A DNA stretch of 64,000 nucleotides, taken from Caprella mutica. Taxonomy: Eukaryota; Arthropoda; Malacostraca; Amphipoda; Caprellidae. The notes below the pieces were generated by a model, which was given only the letters and a program-made list of their open reading frames with translations, did no database searches and was not told the origin of the DNA. The DNA lies in assembly GCA_947561585.1 (NCBI GenBank), contig CANNZV010002452.1, forward strand, positions 47,671 to 111,670. Reading direction: 5' to 3'. The translations under genes were made by a program, and so were the position numbers. This document shows, piece after piece, positions 11,253 to 22,675 of this stretch. How positions within the stretch are numbered: the first letter of the stretch is position 1; every line of letters begins with the position of its first letter.

Positions 11253-11829
11253 AACAACTTGTTTTTAAGTCACGTAACTACGGATAACAACTCAGAATGG
11301 ATGGGTAAATATGAAGATAAAATTACACAAACTAGGTAATGTAAATCGTATCTATCCATCAGCTTATGAATTGTAAATAGGAAATGATTTCGTTGAATTA
11401 GTTATTTATTTGTTTTTTATTCAAAATTAAACTTTCACCAAATTAATTCTGGATTAATCCATTTAATATTAGTACATCTATAATATTCATTACTGGAATA
11501 AATATGCTTTTATAAATAAATATATAATACAAATTTACGTCATCATGTGATGGTATTAAGAGTGTGCGTCCGTAATTGTCTTCAACCGGTGACGGTTGGC
11601 TATAAGTTAAGTGGTAAATACTACATAATGTAAAACACACTATAAATCCATTAATTTCTACATACACAGGTAAATTATATGGTAATTATATGGACTACGC
11701 TAGGAAGCATGTACTCCAAATCAAAAGCTATATTATCCAAGTGATAATATAGTGATAATTTAATGTTCTCTACCCGCACAAGTAACATTATGTTAACTAA
11801 ATGCTGACCACGTACATAAAGTCAAAATA

Positions 11830-11858
11830 TGTGGTGTCGAATTGGTTAAAGAGATGCC
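11830..11858 (+). pseudogene. tRNA-Ser 5'-half relic
   Basis: GTGGTGTCGAATTGGTTAAA followed by GAGATG matches the first ~28 nt of tRNA-Ser(AGA). It is the counterpart of 2312-2343. Confidence 0.65.
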
Positions 11859-11998
11859 CCACCCCAGACATCTCAAACAGGACCGATAACCTAATTTTAG
11901 GTGAGTTGTGTTTTTTTTGTTTTTACCTGGAGTAAAATTTACAGGGGTCTACCAGCCACTGGTAACTACATGTAGTACCCATGAACTGCAACTGATAA

Positions 11999-12080
11999 GC
12001 TGTGGTGTCCGAGTGGTTAAGGAGATGGACTAGAAATCCATTGGGCTCTGCCCGCACAGGTTCGAATCCTGTCTACAGCG
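11999..12080 (+). tRNA. tRNA-Ser (anticodon AGA)
   Basis: 82-nt gene identical to the one at 2087-2168, with anticodon AGA at 12032-12034, a complete variable arm and an ATTTTTA terminator just after it. Confidence 0.96.
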
Positions 12081-12244
12081 AGTAATTTTTACAATTTTAA
12101 CTAATCGTCAATATGAACTCTTCTCATTGTACAGAGACATAACAGAAGTAAATAGACACCAAGAAAAACAGTTTATTGCATTAAACAAATAATTTATATA
12201 AACTAGAAAATAACTTATGATCACAAATTTAATAACAAATATTT

Positions 12245-13230
12245 GGTACTAGGACAGAATGCCTACGGACAAAATGCCTAATGTACAAAATATATGAATA
12301 AAGAAAATGGAAATTGTAAAATATTGACGTAAAAGGATGTTGCCAAGTGAATAAAAGAATTAACTCCATATTTAAATTGAAGTGATATCTGTAATGGATA
12401 GATTATTAGTAAATAAAGAACAGAATACATTATATTGTAATATAACTTATCATAATCAAATAATGTTTTTTTTTTAAATTAATGTCAAACATAAGAAAAA
12501 AAAATGTATACTACGTCCCAGTTACATACATCTCATGAAGAATACTGAATTTTTTCCATCGGAACTTCTAATACTATAAAGGTAGTTGAATAAAACAAAT
12601 ATTGGTGGCATTTTTTATAAGCAGAGTAGTTAAATGCATGTCAGTACTAACTTATATAAACATTGTAATTACTTAACTTGCTTTAGAATATCAAAAGCAA
12701 CAATAAACATCACTATAGATTGAAGATGATTATTGCTACCTAAAAGAATAAACAATATTAAAAAAAAAAGAAATAGAATAAGATGATTATAGATATCTTT
12801 AAAAAGATGAAAATAGAAGAAGATGATTATAGATATGCAATAAAAATGGCACGATGTAGGAAGATTATTTTTTAGATCAGTTTGATAAATAGAGCAAACA
12901 CTTTAGTGATAAATCACAAACACAGTGAGATGAAATAAGAAAGTGTTTACACTAAGCATGCAGAGTTAGAAATGTTCATATTCAATGTGAAAGTGATTTA
13001 GTAAACTATCTCTGACACAAAACTCTTTGTTTCCACTTGGTCTAACTTATTTTAAATTTTGTCCACAACTTCAATATTTGAAATAAATATAAATGCATTT
13101 TAGCCATTTTGTCCGTTAGGCATTTTGTCTGATAGGCATTTTGTCCGTTGGCATTTTGTCCGTTTGGCATTTTGTCTGTAGGCATTTTTGTCCGTAGGCA
13201 TTCTGTCCATAGGTATTCTGTCCGCGCACG
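12245..13230. mobile_element. Foldback-type element D (unit GGACAAAATGCCTAC)
   Basis: A short left array (12252-12285) and longer right array (about 13100-13230) of 15 bp units in inverted orientation. The left end is GGTACTA-GGACAGAATG and the inward-read right end CGTGCGC-GGACAGAATA. A perfect 8 bp target duplication AAATATTT sits at 12237-12244 and 13231-13238. The AT-rich ~820 bp interior has no coding capacity. It is inserted in Tc1-like transposon 1. Confidence 0.88.
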
Positions 13231-14243
13231 AAATATTTAGTTGACATTCCCTTTGCATTTTTTAGTGCAAGGACCCTCTTAGGCATTCTAGAGATTAATT
13301 TTCTAATATCATCTTGAGAAATTTCTTGCCATGTTTCACGCAGTAATTCTAGAAGTTCAGGTTTATTAGATGCTTTTCTTTTCTTTTTGCGTAGGCTCCG
13401 GTCCAACATACCCAGCAGGTGTTCTATGGGGTTCATATATGGAGACTGACTTAACCATTGGAATTTTTTTATCCCATTCTCGCTAAACCAATGTTGGATT
13501 GCTCTTGCGGTTTGAAAAAGAGAGCTCCATCTTCCATGAATAGGGTATTATCTTTGTTCATTTGACCAATTGAGAATATTGGAAGAAGCACTTCCTAAAA
13601 TATTGAAACATTGATGTTTCCTTCACACTTAGTGCCGAGCGACCAATCCTCCATATTGCACCCCAGACCATTACAGAAAATCCCCCGTGTTTCACCGTTG
13701 GTTGCAGTCTTTTTAAGTCAAACACTTGATTAGGTAACCTCCATACCCATTTTCTACCACTGTCCAAAAATAATGTAAATTAACCTTGACTGATCAGAGA
13801 AAATGACATTGGTTCAAAAGGTCAGAGGCCTCGGCACCATCTCACGAGCCCAAAAATTTCTGCGCTTGATATTGGCTGTGCAAAAAAGAGGTTTCCTTCT
13901 AGCAGCTCTACCATAGTATTTCAGTTGGTGAATATACCTGACAGCTGTTCTGGGACTTACATCAGCTTCTGTTGCTACCTCAGAAGCCTTTCAACCTGGA
14001 TCCTTCTCAACATTTCTTTTCACTAGTCGCAAGATTCTCTCAGAAGGCTTGGGTCGACATGGACGAGGTTTAGTGCACTTTTCCCCCTCTGTTGTGAATT
14101 GTACGATCACTCTATTAATGAGAGACAATGGTATCGAAATATTTTTAGCTTTTTTTTTGCTGACTATGACCACATTCATTTTGACCTACGATTCATCCTC
14201 TCAGAAATTCCGACAGTTCTGTGGCTCCCTTTGTTCGTGACAT
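13231..14243 (-). pseudogene. Tc1-family transposase, broken
   Basis: Pieces of a Tc1 (DD34E) transposase in the expected order on the minus strand. An N-terminal helix-turn-helix region runs from the ATG at 14241-14243, with a stop early on and a frame at 13991-14179 (KPRPCRPKPSERI linker). A middle piece near 13620-13767 has VWRLPN and [14 protein letters not shown]. Then come EDGA (second catalytic Asp) near 13530 and SPYMNPIEHLL (catalytic Glu) near 13436. The C-terminus ends in KNAKGMSTKYF. Several frameshifts and stops make it inactive. The last codons read into element D. Confidence 0.88.
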
Positions 14244-14439
14244 GCTAAAAGTTACTCAACACAATGTCATCCACTTTATCTAAGTTAATTTAACAATAGA
14301 GTAACCTGAAAATAAACATAATCATGAATCTAAAATAGAAATTAAAATTGTCTTGGTGTCTATTTACTTCTGTCATGTCTTTGTACATATTTTACTATAT
14401 ATTCACACACTAAAGAAAAAGCAGTTACTCTATGATTCT

Positions 14440-14965
14440 GTAGAGTTCAACAGTCAGTGTTTTCACCAAATAATCGTTATGATCGACGAATCCCCTGTCA
14501 CAACCCCTTCTGCACAACCCACTCTACTTGCCCTTTAGATAATAATTTTAGACTTATTAACTTCATCTGTCCCGGTCCAATTTCGTCAATGAACCCGAGG
14601 TAGGGTCGAATGAGTTTGACAGTGGTACTTATTATTTAACAAAGAGGAATCACTAATTCCGCGATTTCTTGATCAGTTTCAATCTCCTCTCCTTCCAAGG
14701 AAGTCTTCCTGCTGAAAAAAACGGATGATCCGAAATGGTATTTTCTCAATTAAATTGAGAATAGAGTAAGTAAGAAAGTTGTCTCTCCTCAGACAGTTGA
14801 AGTCGTTTTTCTTATCAACCTTGAGAAATACCCTTCTCTGCCTGCAGTCACTCATGAAACTCTTGCCGAATGTGCTTCAGCGTCACAGTCACCCTTTGTT
14901 GAGAAATCCAACTTAACCGTTATGTCTAACTCAATTTTTTTAAATATTCTGTATAGTATATAAGG
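14440..14965 (+). pseudogene. Unrecognised coding-like debris
   Basis: Successive plus-strand pieces read as protein-like sequence with stops between them: around 14480-14538 (DESPVTTPSAQPTLLAL), 14690-14752 (SSPSKEVFLLKKTDDPKWYF) and 14760-14965 (VVFLINLEKYPSLPAVTHET and onward). I recognise no family. GC content is higher than the surroundings. It could be part of one degraded element interrupted by the Tc1 elements and resumed at 16933-17860. Confidence 0.3.
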
Positions 14966-15056
14966 TAAATAACTCACATTAGGACAAAAATAACATTTAA
15001 AAAAGACCTTCTAAATTTACAGTGCTGTGCAAATTAATTGGGACAGTGGTGAAATG

Positions 15057-16255
15057 GGTTCTAGGTAAATTCCCCCGCGGAAAATTCCACCACGGAAAGT
15101 TCCACCAGGAAAGTTCCACCGCTGGTAGGTTCCACCACGGAATATTCCATAAGCTAAGGAGAACATACGAAATAATAGACAGATCAATCTATTTTTCAAA
15201 TAGGAATCGATTCAATTTATGAAAAAATTTCAATAGTGTTAATTCAACAATAAAGTTCCACAGCCCCAGTGACCAACAATTTGATTCTACTTTAAACATA
15301 TAAATATATGATGAAACTGAAATAAAGATTGAATTTTGTTTGTAATATAAATTTTATTTTATATATATTATATATTACCCTAGTTTTTAAATGTACCAAT
15401 ATATATTCCAATTTAAATCAGCGACGATAAAAAGTGGAATTAAAAAATAAATTTGACACGTACTGACACGTACTGAAATAAAATGTTTAATTAGTATCGA
15501 TATATTTTAATATAAAGAGAAAAATTGCCAAGATGAAACTTTCTTAAGCTGTATTATAATCTCTATTGAAACTATTACAGAATAAAGTTGAAATATAATG
15601 CCTTTCAACACAATTTTAAACATAGGATTAGGCGAGAAAATTCTGGTACATTAACTAGCTTCGATCTGAAACCACAGATACACGAATAAAAATCAGAACT
15701 TCAAAACTTATACATATAAGATATATAAATCATAACACGCATAGATTTACTTTTGATATGCAACATCTTAATATAAATTCGGTTCAGCAGATCTCTGATT
15801 TAAAGTGACTCTAAAGAAATAGACACTAAAAACATGCTTGTCATGTTGCTGCTTAATATTAACCTTTTCAATAATGAAACCTAAAAAATATATTTGGATC
15901 AAACATCAACAAGCTAAATTAATCAGTGTTGCTACAGGTTAGTGTTCCAATACCAGCGTCATACTCTTTCACGATTAACCAGTTAAATATTTAATGCCTA
16001 TATGATGGCCGGATTATAAATTGTTTTATATTTAAAAGGAAGATTTGTTCATTTATAATTTTATAATTATCAATTACCTAGACTTAGAAATAGATTTTAG
16101 AATAAACTGTTTATCTATAATTTTCATTTGTATATTTTTTTCAAAATGGTGGGATCTTCCACGGTGGAATTTTCCACATATGGCATTTAACGCCGGTGTC
16201 TTCCGCGGTGGAATCTTCTTGGTGGAACTTTCCGCGGTGGAATTTACCGGCCACG
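15057..16255. mobile_element. Foldback-type element C (unit GGAAAATTCCACCAC)
   Basis: The left array (15057-15150) and right array (about 16148-16255) are inverted. The left end is GGTTCTA-GGTAAATTCC and the inward-read right end CGTGGCC-GGTAAATTCC. A perfect 9 bp target duplication GGTGAAATG lies at 15048-15056 and 16256-16264. The AT-rich interior has no gene. It is inserted in the 5' part of Tc1-like transposon 2. Confidence 0.9.
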
Positions 16256-16336
16256 GGTGAAATGATACAAGTATTTGGTAAATTGATTTTTTTTTTACAA
16301 AAAACAAGTCAATTGTACAAAAGATGATATAATTAA

Positions 16337-16745
16337 TAAGAGATATAACCTCCATTTGCTTTTACAAGCATCTGAAAATGATGTGGCATGAATTTCACCA
16401 AAGTTGAGCACATTTTAGCCAGTTCTTCATCATGACACTAGTCCCTAATTATAGTAATTTTTAGCTTTGTCATTGTTGAAAAGTCTTTTTTCTTTAGCCT
16501 TCTTTTTATTTTACACCATAGGTTTTCGATGCGAATGATGTCACAATACTTTCAAGGCCAGTCTAAAACTTTCGGTTCACTTTTTTCAAAGAATGTGCGC
16601 ATTTTTTGTGTAGTATTGCATGATGTGAAACCCTGCTGAAAAATGCTGTCTCTATCAGGAAGTCTCTTCTCATCGTATGTGGCAATCGAGTGGAATATAT
16701 AGCCTTGTATGTATATATCATTGTTCATCATGCCCTCTACATAAA
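16337..16745 (-). pseudogene. Tc1-family transposase C-terminal half, broken
   Basis: The minus strand reads, in order, MMNNDIYIQGYIFHSIA, FQQGF (the usual catalytic Asp is Gly here), VLDWP, then IRIENLW (catalytic Glu region) and KIKRRLKKKDFSTM, ending in FMPHHFQMLVKANGGYIS. This is the normal order of the catalytic domain of Tc1 transposases. A stop interrupts the region between DWP and NPIE. It is inactive. Confidence 0.82.
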
Positions 16746-16754
16746 CAGGCTAGC

Positions 16755-16935
16755 TACTTTCCTGATGTAGATGGCATTTTTCAGCAGGATTGGTTGAAGG
16801 GTAGGGAATTCAACAATAACTTGTTAATGAACTGGTCAGCTTAATAGCCCCCCCCCCCCCTCCCGATATGAATCCAATCGAACATTACTCGGGCATCCTT
16901 AAATCTACAGTTTACAAGGATGTTAAGCAATTTTA
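16755..16935 (+). pseudogene. Second Tc1-family transposase fragment, opposite strand
   Basis: The plus strand reads VDGIFQQDWLKG (second catalytic Asp), stops, then after a run of 13 C reads DMNPIEHYSGILKSTVYKD (catalytic Glu). It abuts the minus-strand remnant tail to tail at about 16745, so two Tc1 copies in opposite orientation have been joined. Confidence 0.75.
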
Positions 16936-17860
16936 ATTAAAACTGCATTCACAAACTAACCCAGGGTAGATAGAAGACGTAATCTGGCCTCTGCAGAACA
17001 ATGGGACAGTAACGTCTTCAAATAACCTGGATGGAGGACACCTGGCCCTCCGACAGAACAAGAATGAAAAAAAAATAATAGCCTTCCGGATATTCTCCTC
17101 CGAAACAACTGGTGCAATCAGAGAATTAACTGGAGTCCCTGACGTCAACAAGTTTCGCGGAACAGGCGGTTGTTTACTGCTCAACGCTCTGACAGTCTTT
17201 TCGTTTTGTTGGACCAGTCCATCCGAAGATGACAACTCCCGAACTGCTCCACTGACGTCAACATTTTCTAACTTGGCTGCCACTCTTTTTTTTTAGTCTT
17301 TTCTACCATATCATTGTCTGAGACGTTTCGGTTATGTTTATCTAGGTCTATGAATTCAGACAGCGTAGGCAAGGAGACAGTCTCTAAAAGCTGAACCATT
17401 TTTGGTTTGATTTAGGTAGCGAGAGAAACTATAGACGAGATCCCGACCACCATCAGGACTCTGCAGCCCCAAGTACGCAGTATAGACTCATAAGCCTTAT
17501 GCATTCGAACTGGGTCTTTTACGAATGAAGTAACTGCAATAACTTGTAAATGGCTCCCGCCACTCATAAAACAGCTCCCCCGGTTATCATATTTTGGTCC
17601 TCTAACAGTAACTATTACTGACGTCTGTGCTCAAGTCGGACCCACACATGACCTGAGGAACGATCCAGAGCACGATGCGCAATTTACCCTTTTTTACGTT
17701 CATTGGATGTGCCACATGACCTACAGACAGCATTTTCAACCTCAATCATAAAACCCAACAGTGGTCTGACTGGCCAAACAGAATAAATACCAAGAGTACT
17801 CCTCAACTGATGTGCCCGTGAGCATTCAGGAGTGAACAACCTCCATGCTCCATGCGCTGA
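16933..17860. pseudogene. Unrecognised coding-like block
   Basis: Markedly richer in GC than the surroundings. The minus strand is open at 16933-17283 (116 codons, hydrophilic, SSSDGLVQQNEKTVRALSS) with a continuation to about 17420 in another frame. The plus strand has a very protein-like stretch at about 17520-17735, containing LPRLSYFGPLTVTITDV, GPTHDLRNDPEHDAQFT and LFYVHWMCHMTYRQHF. I cannot tell which strand was coding or name a family. A degraded mobile or viral-type element is possible; this is inference. Confidence 0.35.
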
Positions 17861-18453
17861 AAATTTCCACTGTAAAATATATTAACAATATATTAACAAA
17901 CTAGAAAAGTATTTTACTCTATAAAAATAAATCGAACTGAATACAAAAGTAATCGAATTTTATGTAAAGAAATTATTCACTGCACGTTCATCTTTCATTG
18001 ACAAGTTAATAAAATACATATATTCGACAACGGAACGATCAATGAGCCTGAGAGGCAAATTTATGTTTGAAATATTTAAGCATAATTTAATAACTAATTG
18101 ATTTGAGTTATTGAAATTCTTTGACTTTTATTGTCTAAGACGTAACTATTTATTGTGAAACTGATGCAACATGTTTTGTTGTTTATCGTGAAATTAATGT
18201 AGCAAGATTTTATTTATTATTGAAACTAATGCAACAAGATTTTATTTATTATTGGTTTAACCACTTCATGGAACAATTAAACACATTAAGCTAAAAATTA
18301 ATTGCGTATCAGCACACTCACACCCACCGACGGAAGAATTCACTTAGATCGTACAGCTTGTCAAATTGAGATGTACATATTGTAAAAATTCTTATATATT
18401 AAATTCTGATCAACATTGCATTCAGTACCAATGATTTTTGTGATATATAAGTA
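17861..18453. other. No gene seen
   Basis: AT-rich. A TTTATTTATTATTG-type short repeat occurs around 18205-18260. Confidence 0.4.
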
Positions 18454-18620
18454 CAGTGGCATTTTTCCGGGCGGCAGTTTTCCCACAGTGGCAATTTTCT
18501 TCAGTGGCAATTTTCTTCAGTGGCAATTTTCCGGGAGGCAATCTTCCCACAGTGGCAGTTTTCCCACAGTGGCAGTTTTCCCGGTGGCAATGTTCCCAGT
18601 GCCAATTTTCCTAGCACACC
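18454..18620 (-). mobile_element. Solo foldback array J (unit GGCAATTTTCTTCAGT)
   Basis: About ten units of 15-17 bp (variants GGCAGTTTTCCCACAGT and GGCAATTTTCCGGGA) in one orientation. Read inward from 18620 the end is GGTGTGCTA-GGAAAATTGG, which resembles the GGTnCTA end module of the other families. No inverted partner array was found in the window, so this looks like a solo end. Confidence 0.65.
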
Positions 18621-18624
18621 ATGC

Positions 18625-20140
18625 TTTGTACTCTGCAAACACTTGTAGACGTTCAGAGTTCACTAATCAGACCAACAAGTTCCGACTCAACTGTTAATTT
18701 AACCTCCTGCAACAAAATTACACAAAATTAAAAGATGAAAACATACATTAAAAACAATCTAAGTAAAAGCACTAAAGAATAGCAGTTATCAATGCTAACT
18801 ACATTGTACATGGAATAACAATTACAAAATACAGTCAAAAACAGTAGAATTAAAGTCATTGGCCATCCGAAGGTGCTGACTTAGCGAAATACAGGTCTGG
18901 AGCACAAGATAAGACCAGCATTTAGGTTACACAACAGTTCAAAAAGTATGAGGAAGGTACCCAATGCTGACATGATGATATTAAGATGAGAATTGATCTT
19001 TTATTTTCTCTGACTCACGAAGTGATCTTAACGTGACACCTGCTGACATAAAATTGAAATTCCCGAAAAACATGTACCCATCGTGAACGAACGTGTAAGC
19101 ATTCGATATGTATCATATTTGAAAGATGACGATTTATGTATACTTTCAGTTTTCTGCATATTTTCTGGTCTCTGCTCTTTCTGTCGTCTATTTAAACACT
19201 CTGTTTTCTGGACTTTTCGTATTCTTTGGTCTCAACTGCAAAAGTTTTACTATCCGCATATAGCTATATGTGGTATCATCCCATTCTTCAATAATCGGTA
19301 CAGTTTGGATTTTAGAATTATTGTGCGTCTTTACATAAGAATTAATTTCTACAGCTAGTATCTATTTAATGGCTTTTCTAGAAAAAAAGTGGGTATATAT
19401 ATCCTATATTATAGCGTTGAACAATAAAAAGATAAGTTTAAATTATTTTATGATATTATTACAGTTGTAAAATAACTATTACGCTATTATGATTTTTACA
19501 ATTGAAACTTAAATGAAAATATATTATTTGAATGTAATATGTATCTATAATACCGATCAACTATTCAAGAGAATGTCTTATGATTGAAAAAAATATGAAC
19601 TTTTAAAATATTTTCCATCCTTCAACTATTCAAGAAAATGTAAGTTTTCAATTTGTAAACCGTGCCATTTGAACATTCTACAAATAAAAAAAGTATGCGG
19701 ATGATTGGAACAATTGTCTACACTTTCTTCAACATCATGACCTGATAAAAAAAGAAACGGATCCTAAATCTCAATAAATATATGTAAAATATAATTTAAA
19801 TATTAATATCCCTTTATATTATAAATATATACCTTCTTCCTAGTTTAGTTGACCTTATCCAAGGGTCAACCAAACTAGGAGTTTACCAAATTTTCAATTG
19901 GGTAATGCCGGATGGTGCATTACGATATAATTATATTTTGCAAAACCCCAGAGAAAAAAGTCCAAAAAGGATATATCAGGTGACCTGTAGCTAGTCAAGG
20001 AAAATCCAACATGTGTGAAATTGAGTCGTCATGTATATTTCTCATTTCTCAATTTATAGTTGTTAAGTAAGTGCTAAATTTATGATGAATTAAGATTCGA
20101 TTTTAATCATCAAATCATTTATCGTCCTAGTTAGATGGTC
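18625..20140. other. No gene seen; one hairpin
   Basis: AT-rich. A hairpin at 19839-19879 has 16 bp arms (CCTAGTTTAGTTGACC with one mismatch) and a 9-nt loop. The 91-codon frame at 19083-19358 has no recognisable motif and AT-driven composition. Confidence 0.4.
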
Positions 20141-20325
20141 GATTATAATTAGTTAGATAAGATTAGAATTAGTTAGATAAGATTATAATTAGTTATATAA
20201 GATTATAATTAGTTAGATAAGATAATAATTAGTTAGATAAGATTATAATTAGTTAGATAAGATTATAATTAGTTATATAAGATTATAATTAATTAAATGG
20301 GCTTATAATTAGTTTGATGGTCGAT
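20141..20325. repeat. 20 bp minisatellite
   Basis: About nine copies of GATTATAATTAGTTAGATAA with single-base variants. It is the first of three adjacent arrays. Confidence 0.9.
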
Positions 20326-20589
20326 AATGATTATATTTATAGATTATAATCACCGATCTAAAGCTGACGATATGTGAATGAAATTTTCCTACTGGATAAA
20401 TTAAAAGTATAACAGCATAGTTTTCATCCTTAATTTATGAACTAATTATTGTTGTTGCCAATGTGTTTCTAGCATCAAAACACATTAGGTAACAATATCT
20501 TCTATGTTATTTCACACTGAAACTGATGTCCAGTGTGAAATTATTTATCACATTAAAATCTTACTAACGACAATTAACGAAGATTTGAA

Positions 20590-20845
20590 CCAAGATTTCT
20601 ATCTAATTTAAACCAAGATTTTTGCTTAATTTAAACCAAGATTTCTATCTAATTTAAACCAAGATTTCTATCTAATTTAAACCAAGATTTCTATCTAATT
20701 TAAACCAAGATTTATATCTAATTTAAACTAAGATTTCTATCTAATTTAAACCAAGATTTCTATCTAATTTATATCAAGTTATCTATCTAATTTAAACCAA
20801 GATTTCTATCTAATTTAAACCAAGATTGCTATCTAATTTAACTCA
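20590..20845. repeat. 23 bp minisatellite
   Basis: About 11 copies of a 23 bp unit with core ATTTAAACCAAGATTTCTAT. It shares TTTCTATCTAATTTAA with the next array. Confidence 0.9.
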
Positions 20846-20904
20846 TAAAAGCTATCTTACCATATAATTTAGTTTAATAAATATATATATAATATCTAAT
20901 TTAA

Positions 20905-21786
20905 TTAATGAATGCTTTCTTTCTATCTAATTTAACTCATAAATTCTTTCTTTCTATCTAATTTAACTCATAAATGCTTTCTTTCTATCTAATTTAACTC
21001 ATAAATGCTTTCTTTCTCTCTAATTTAACTCATAAATGCTTTCTTTCTCTCTAATTTAACTCATAAATGCGTTCTTTCTATCTAATTTAACTCATAAATG
21101 CTTTCTTTCTATCTAATTCAACTCATAAATGCATTCTTTCTATCTAATTTAACTCATAAAATTCTTTCTTTCTATCTAATTCAACTCATAAATGCTTTCT
21201 TTTTATCTAATTTAACTCATAAATGCTTTCTTTCTATCTAATTTAACTCATAAATGCTTTCTTTCTATCTAATTCAACTCATAAATGCGTTCTTTCTATC
21301 TAATTTAACTCATAAATGCTTTCTTTCTATCTCATTTAACTCATAAATGCGTTCTTTCTATCTAATTTAACTCATAAATTCTTTCTTTTGATCTAATTCA
21401 ACTCATAAATGCTTTCTTTTTATTTAATTTAACTCATAAATGCTTTCTTTCTATCTAATTCAACTCATAAATGCGTTCTTTCTATCTAATTTAACTCATA
21501 AATGCTTTCTTTCTATCTCATTTAACTCATAAATGCGTTCTTTCTATCTAATTTAACTCATAACTTCTTTCTTTCTATCTAATTTAACTCATAAATGCTT
21601 TCTTTTGATCTAATTCAACTCATAAATGCTTTCTTTTTATTTAATTTAACTCATAAATGCTTTCTTTCTCTCTAATTTAACTCATAAAAGCTTTCTTTCT
21701 ATCTAATTTAACTCATAAATGCTTTTTCTATCTAATTTAACTCATAAATGCTTCCTTTCTATCTAATTTAACTCATAAATGCTTTC
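20905..21786. repeat. 31 bp minisatellite, about 28 copies
   Basis: The unit runs ATCTAATTTAACTCATAAAT then GCTTTCTTTCT. Variant units (GCGTTC, TTGATCT, TCATTT, ATTCAA) recur in the same order, for example near 21290-21440 and 21470-21640, which indicates block duplication of several units at once. Confidence 0.92.
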
Positions 21787-21789
21787 TTG

Positions 21790-22675
21790 TTCAATAAAGA
21801 GCGATAACTGTTGAACAAAATATTATTAATATATAATCATAAAGAAAATAAAACCCTCAAAATTGATCCAATAGAACAAATATTTTATAATAACGTGCAG
21901 TTATTATTTTTGATTGTATGAAACATGATACAAAAAAACATTTAAGTACACGTGAAATGAGTGTACGTATAATCCCTTCAAACAACAATGTGATAAATTC
22001 ACAGTGGGTTGATAAACCTTAGCCTTCAAAGTCAAGATAGCGAATGCAAACACTGCTATGAGAATACTTTCTTTCTGTTGTTCAGTCTGGCGTGTAATCA
22101 CAGCAGAGTTGTGAGACTCGGAAGAAAAACATCAATAGGCCTATACAAAGAAACCCCTTAGGCCTCTTCTTACAATGAGCATCAAGGCATTAAATATTGA
22201 TTGCAATGAAACTAATAATGTATTTGATATGGCTGCACAGTGAAAAGATAGGGTCCACGGTTTCTCTGTGTCAAGTTTCAACTTACTTCTATTTAAGTAA
22301 TTAGTATATTTGTAATAAATTTCAAAGGTAAATTTCAATTAATTTATTCAATCATTTATCTATTCTCATTTAAAATTAGTCATCAATAATTCATCACCAT
22401 ACGAAATTTGTTATTATTTGATATTTATTTATTTTCATTTTATGTACTGATAATTCTGTTTCATTAATATGATATAACTATTGATATCACTGAATAACCT
22501 ATTATTTTATTATATTAACCTAAGTTAGAATTATTATTTGTAATATTATTTGTAAAATTATTACTTGAATATTATAATACATAATTAATTATATTTATGA
22601 TAACAAAACAATATATATTTCACCCAAGAAAGAGCTTTTCCTACTAGTTACACTACAAATACCAGCCACTGCAAC
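21790..22675. other. No gene seen
   Basis: AT-rich. Two 65-codon minus frames (21904-22101, 22141-22338) lack motifs and are not called. Confidence 0.4.

Larger units (their letters stand above)
11180..12080. repeat. Right arm of the inverted duplication
   Basis: Mirrors 2087-2966 in gene order and flanking sequence. The arms differ by small indels, for example a changed relic near 11735-11790 and a different T-run near 11910. Confidence 0.8.
12132..14383 (-). mobile_element. Tc1-like transposon 1, split by foldback element D
   Basis: Terminal inverted repeats of 32 bp at 12132-12163 and 14352-14383 agree at 30 positions (shared core GACAGAAGTAAATAGACACC allowing the noted changes). Both ends are bordered by TA, the Tc1/mariner target duplication. 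The transposase lies on the minus strand. The insertion at 12245-13230 lies immediately 3' of its C-terminus. Confidence 0.88.
15020..16745 (-). mobile_element. Tc1/mariner-like transposon 2, split by foldback element C
   Basis: The left terminus starts CAGTGCTGTGCAAATTAATT right after TA (15018-15019), a typical Tc1 end. Its sequence is interrupted by element C and resumes at 16265. The minus-strand transposase C-terminal part follows. The right terminus was not found; the element ends against an oppositely oriented transposase fragment near 16745. Confidence 0.75.
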
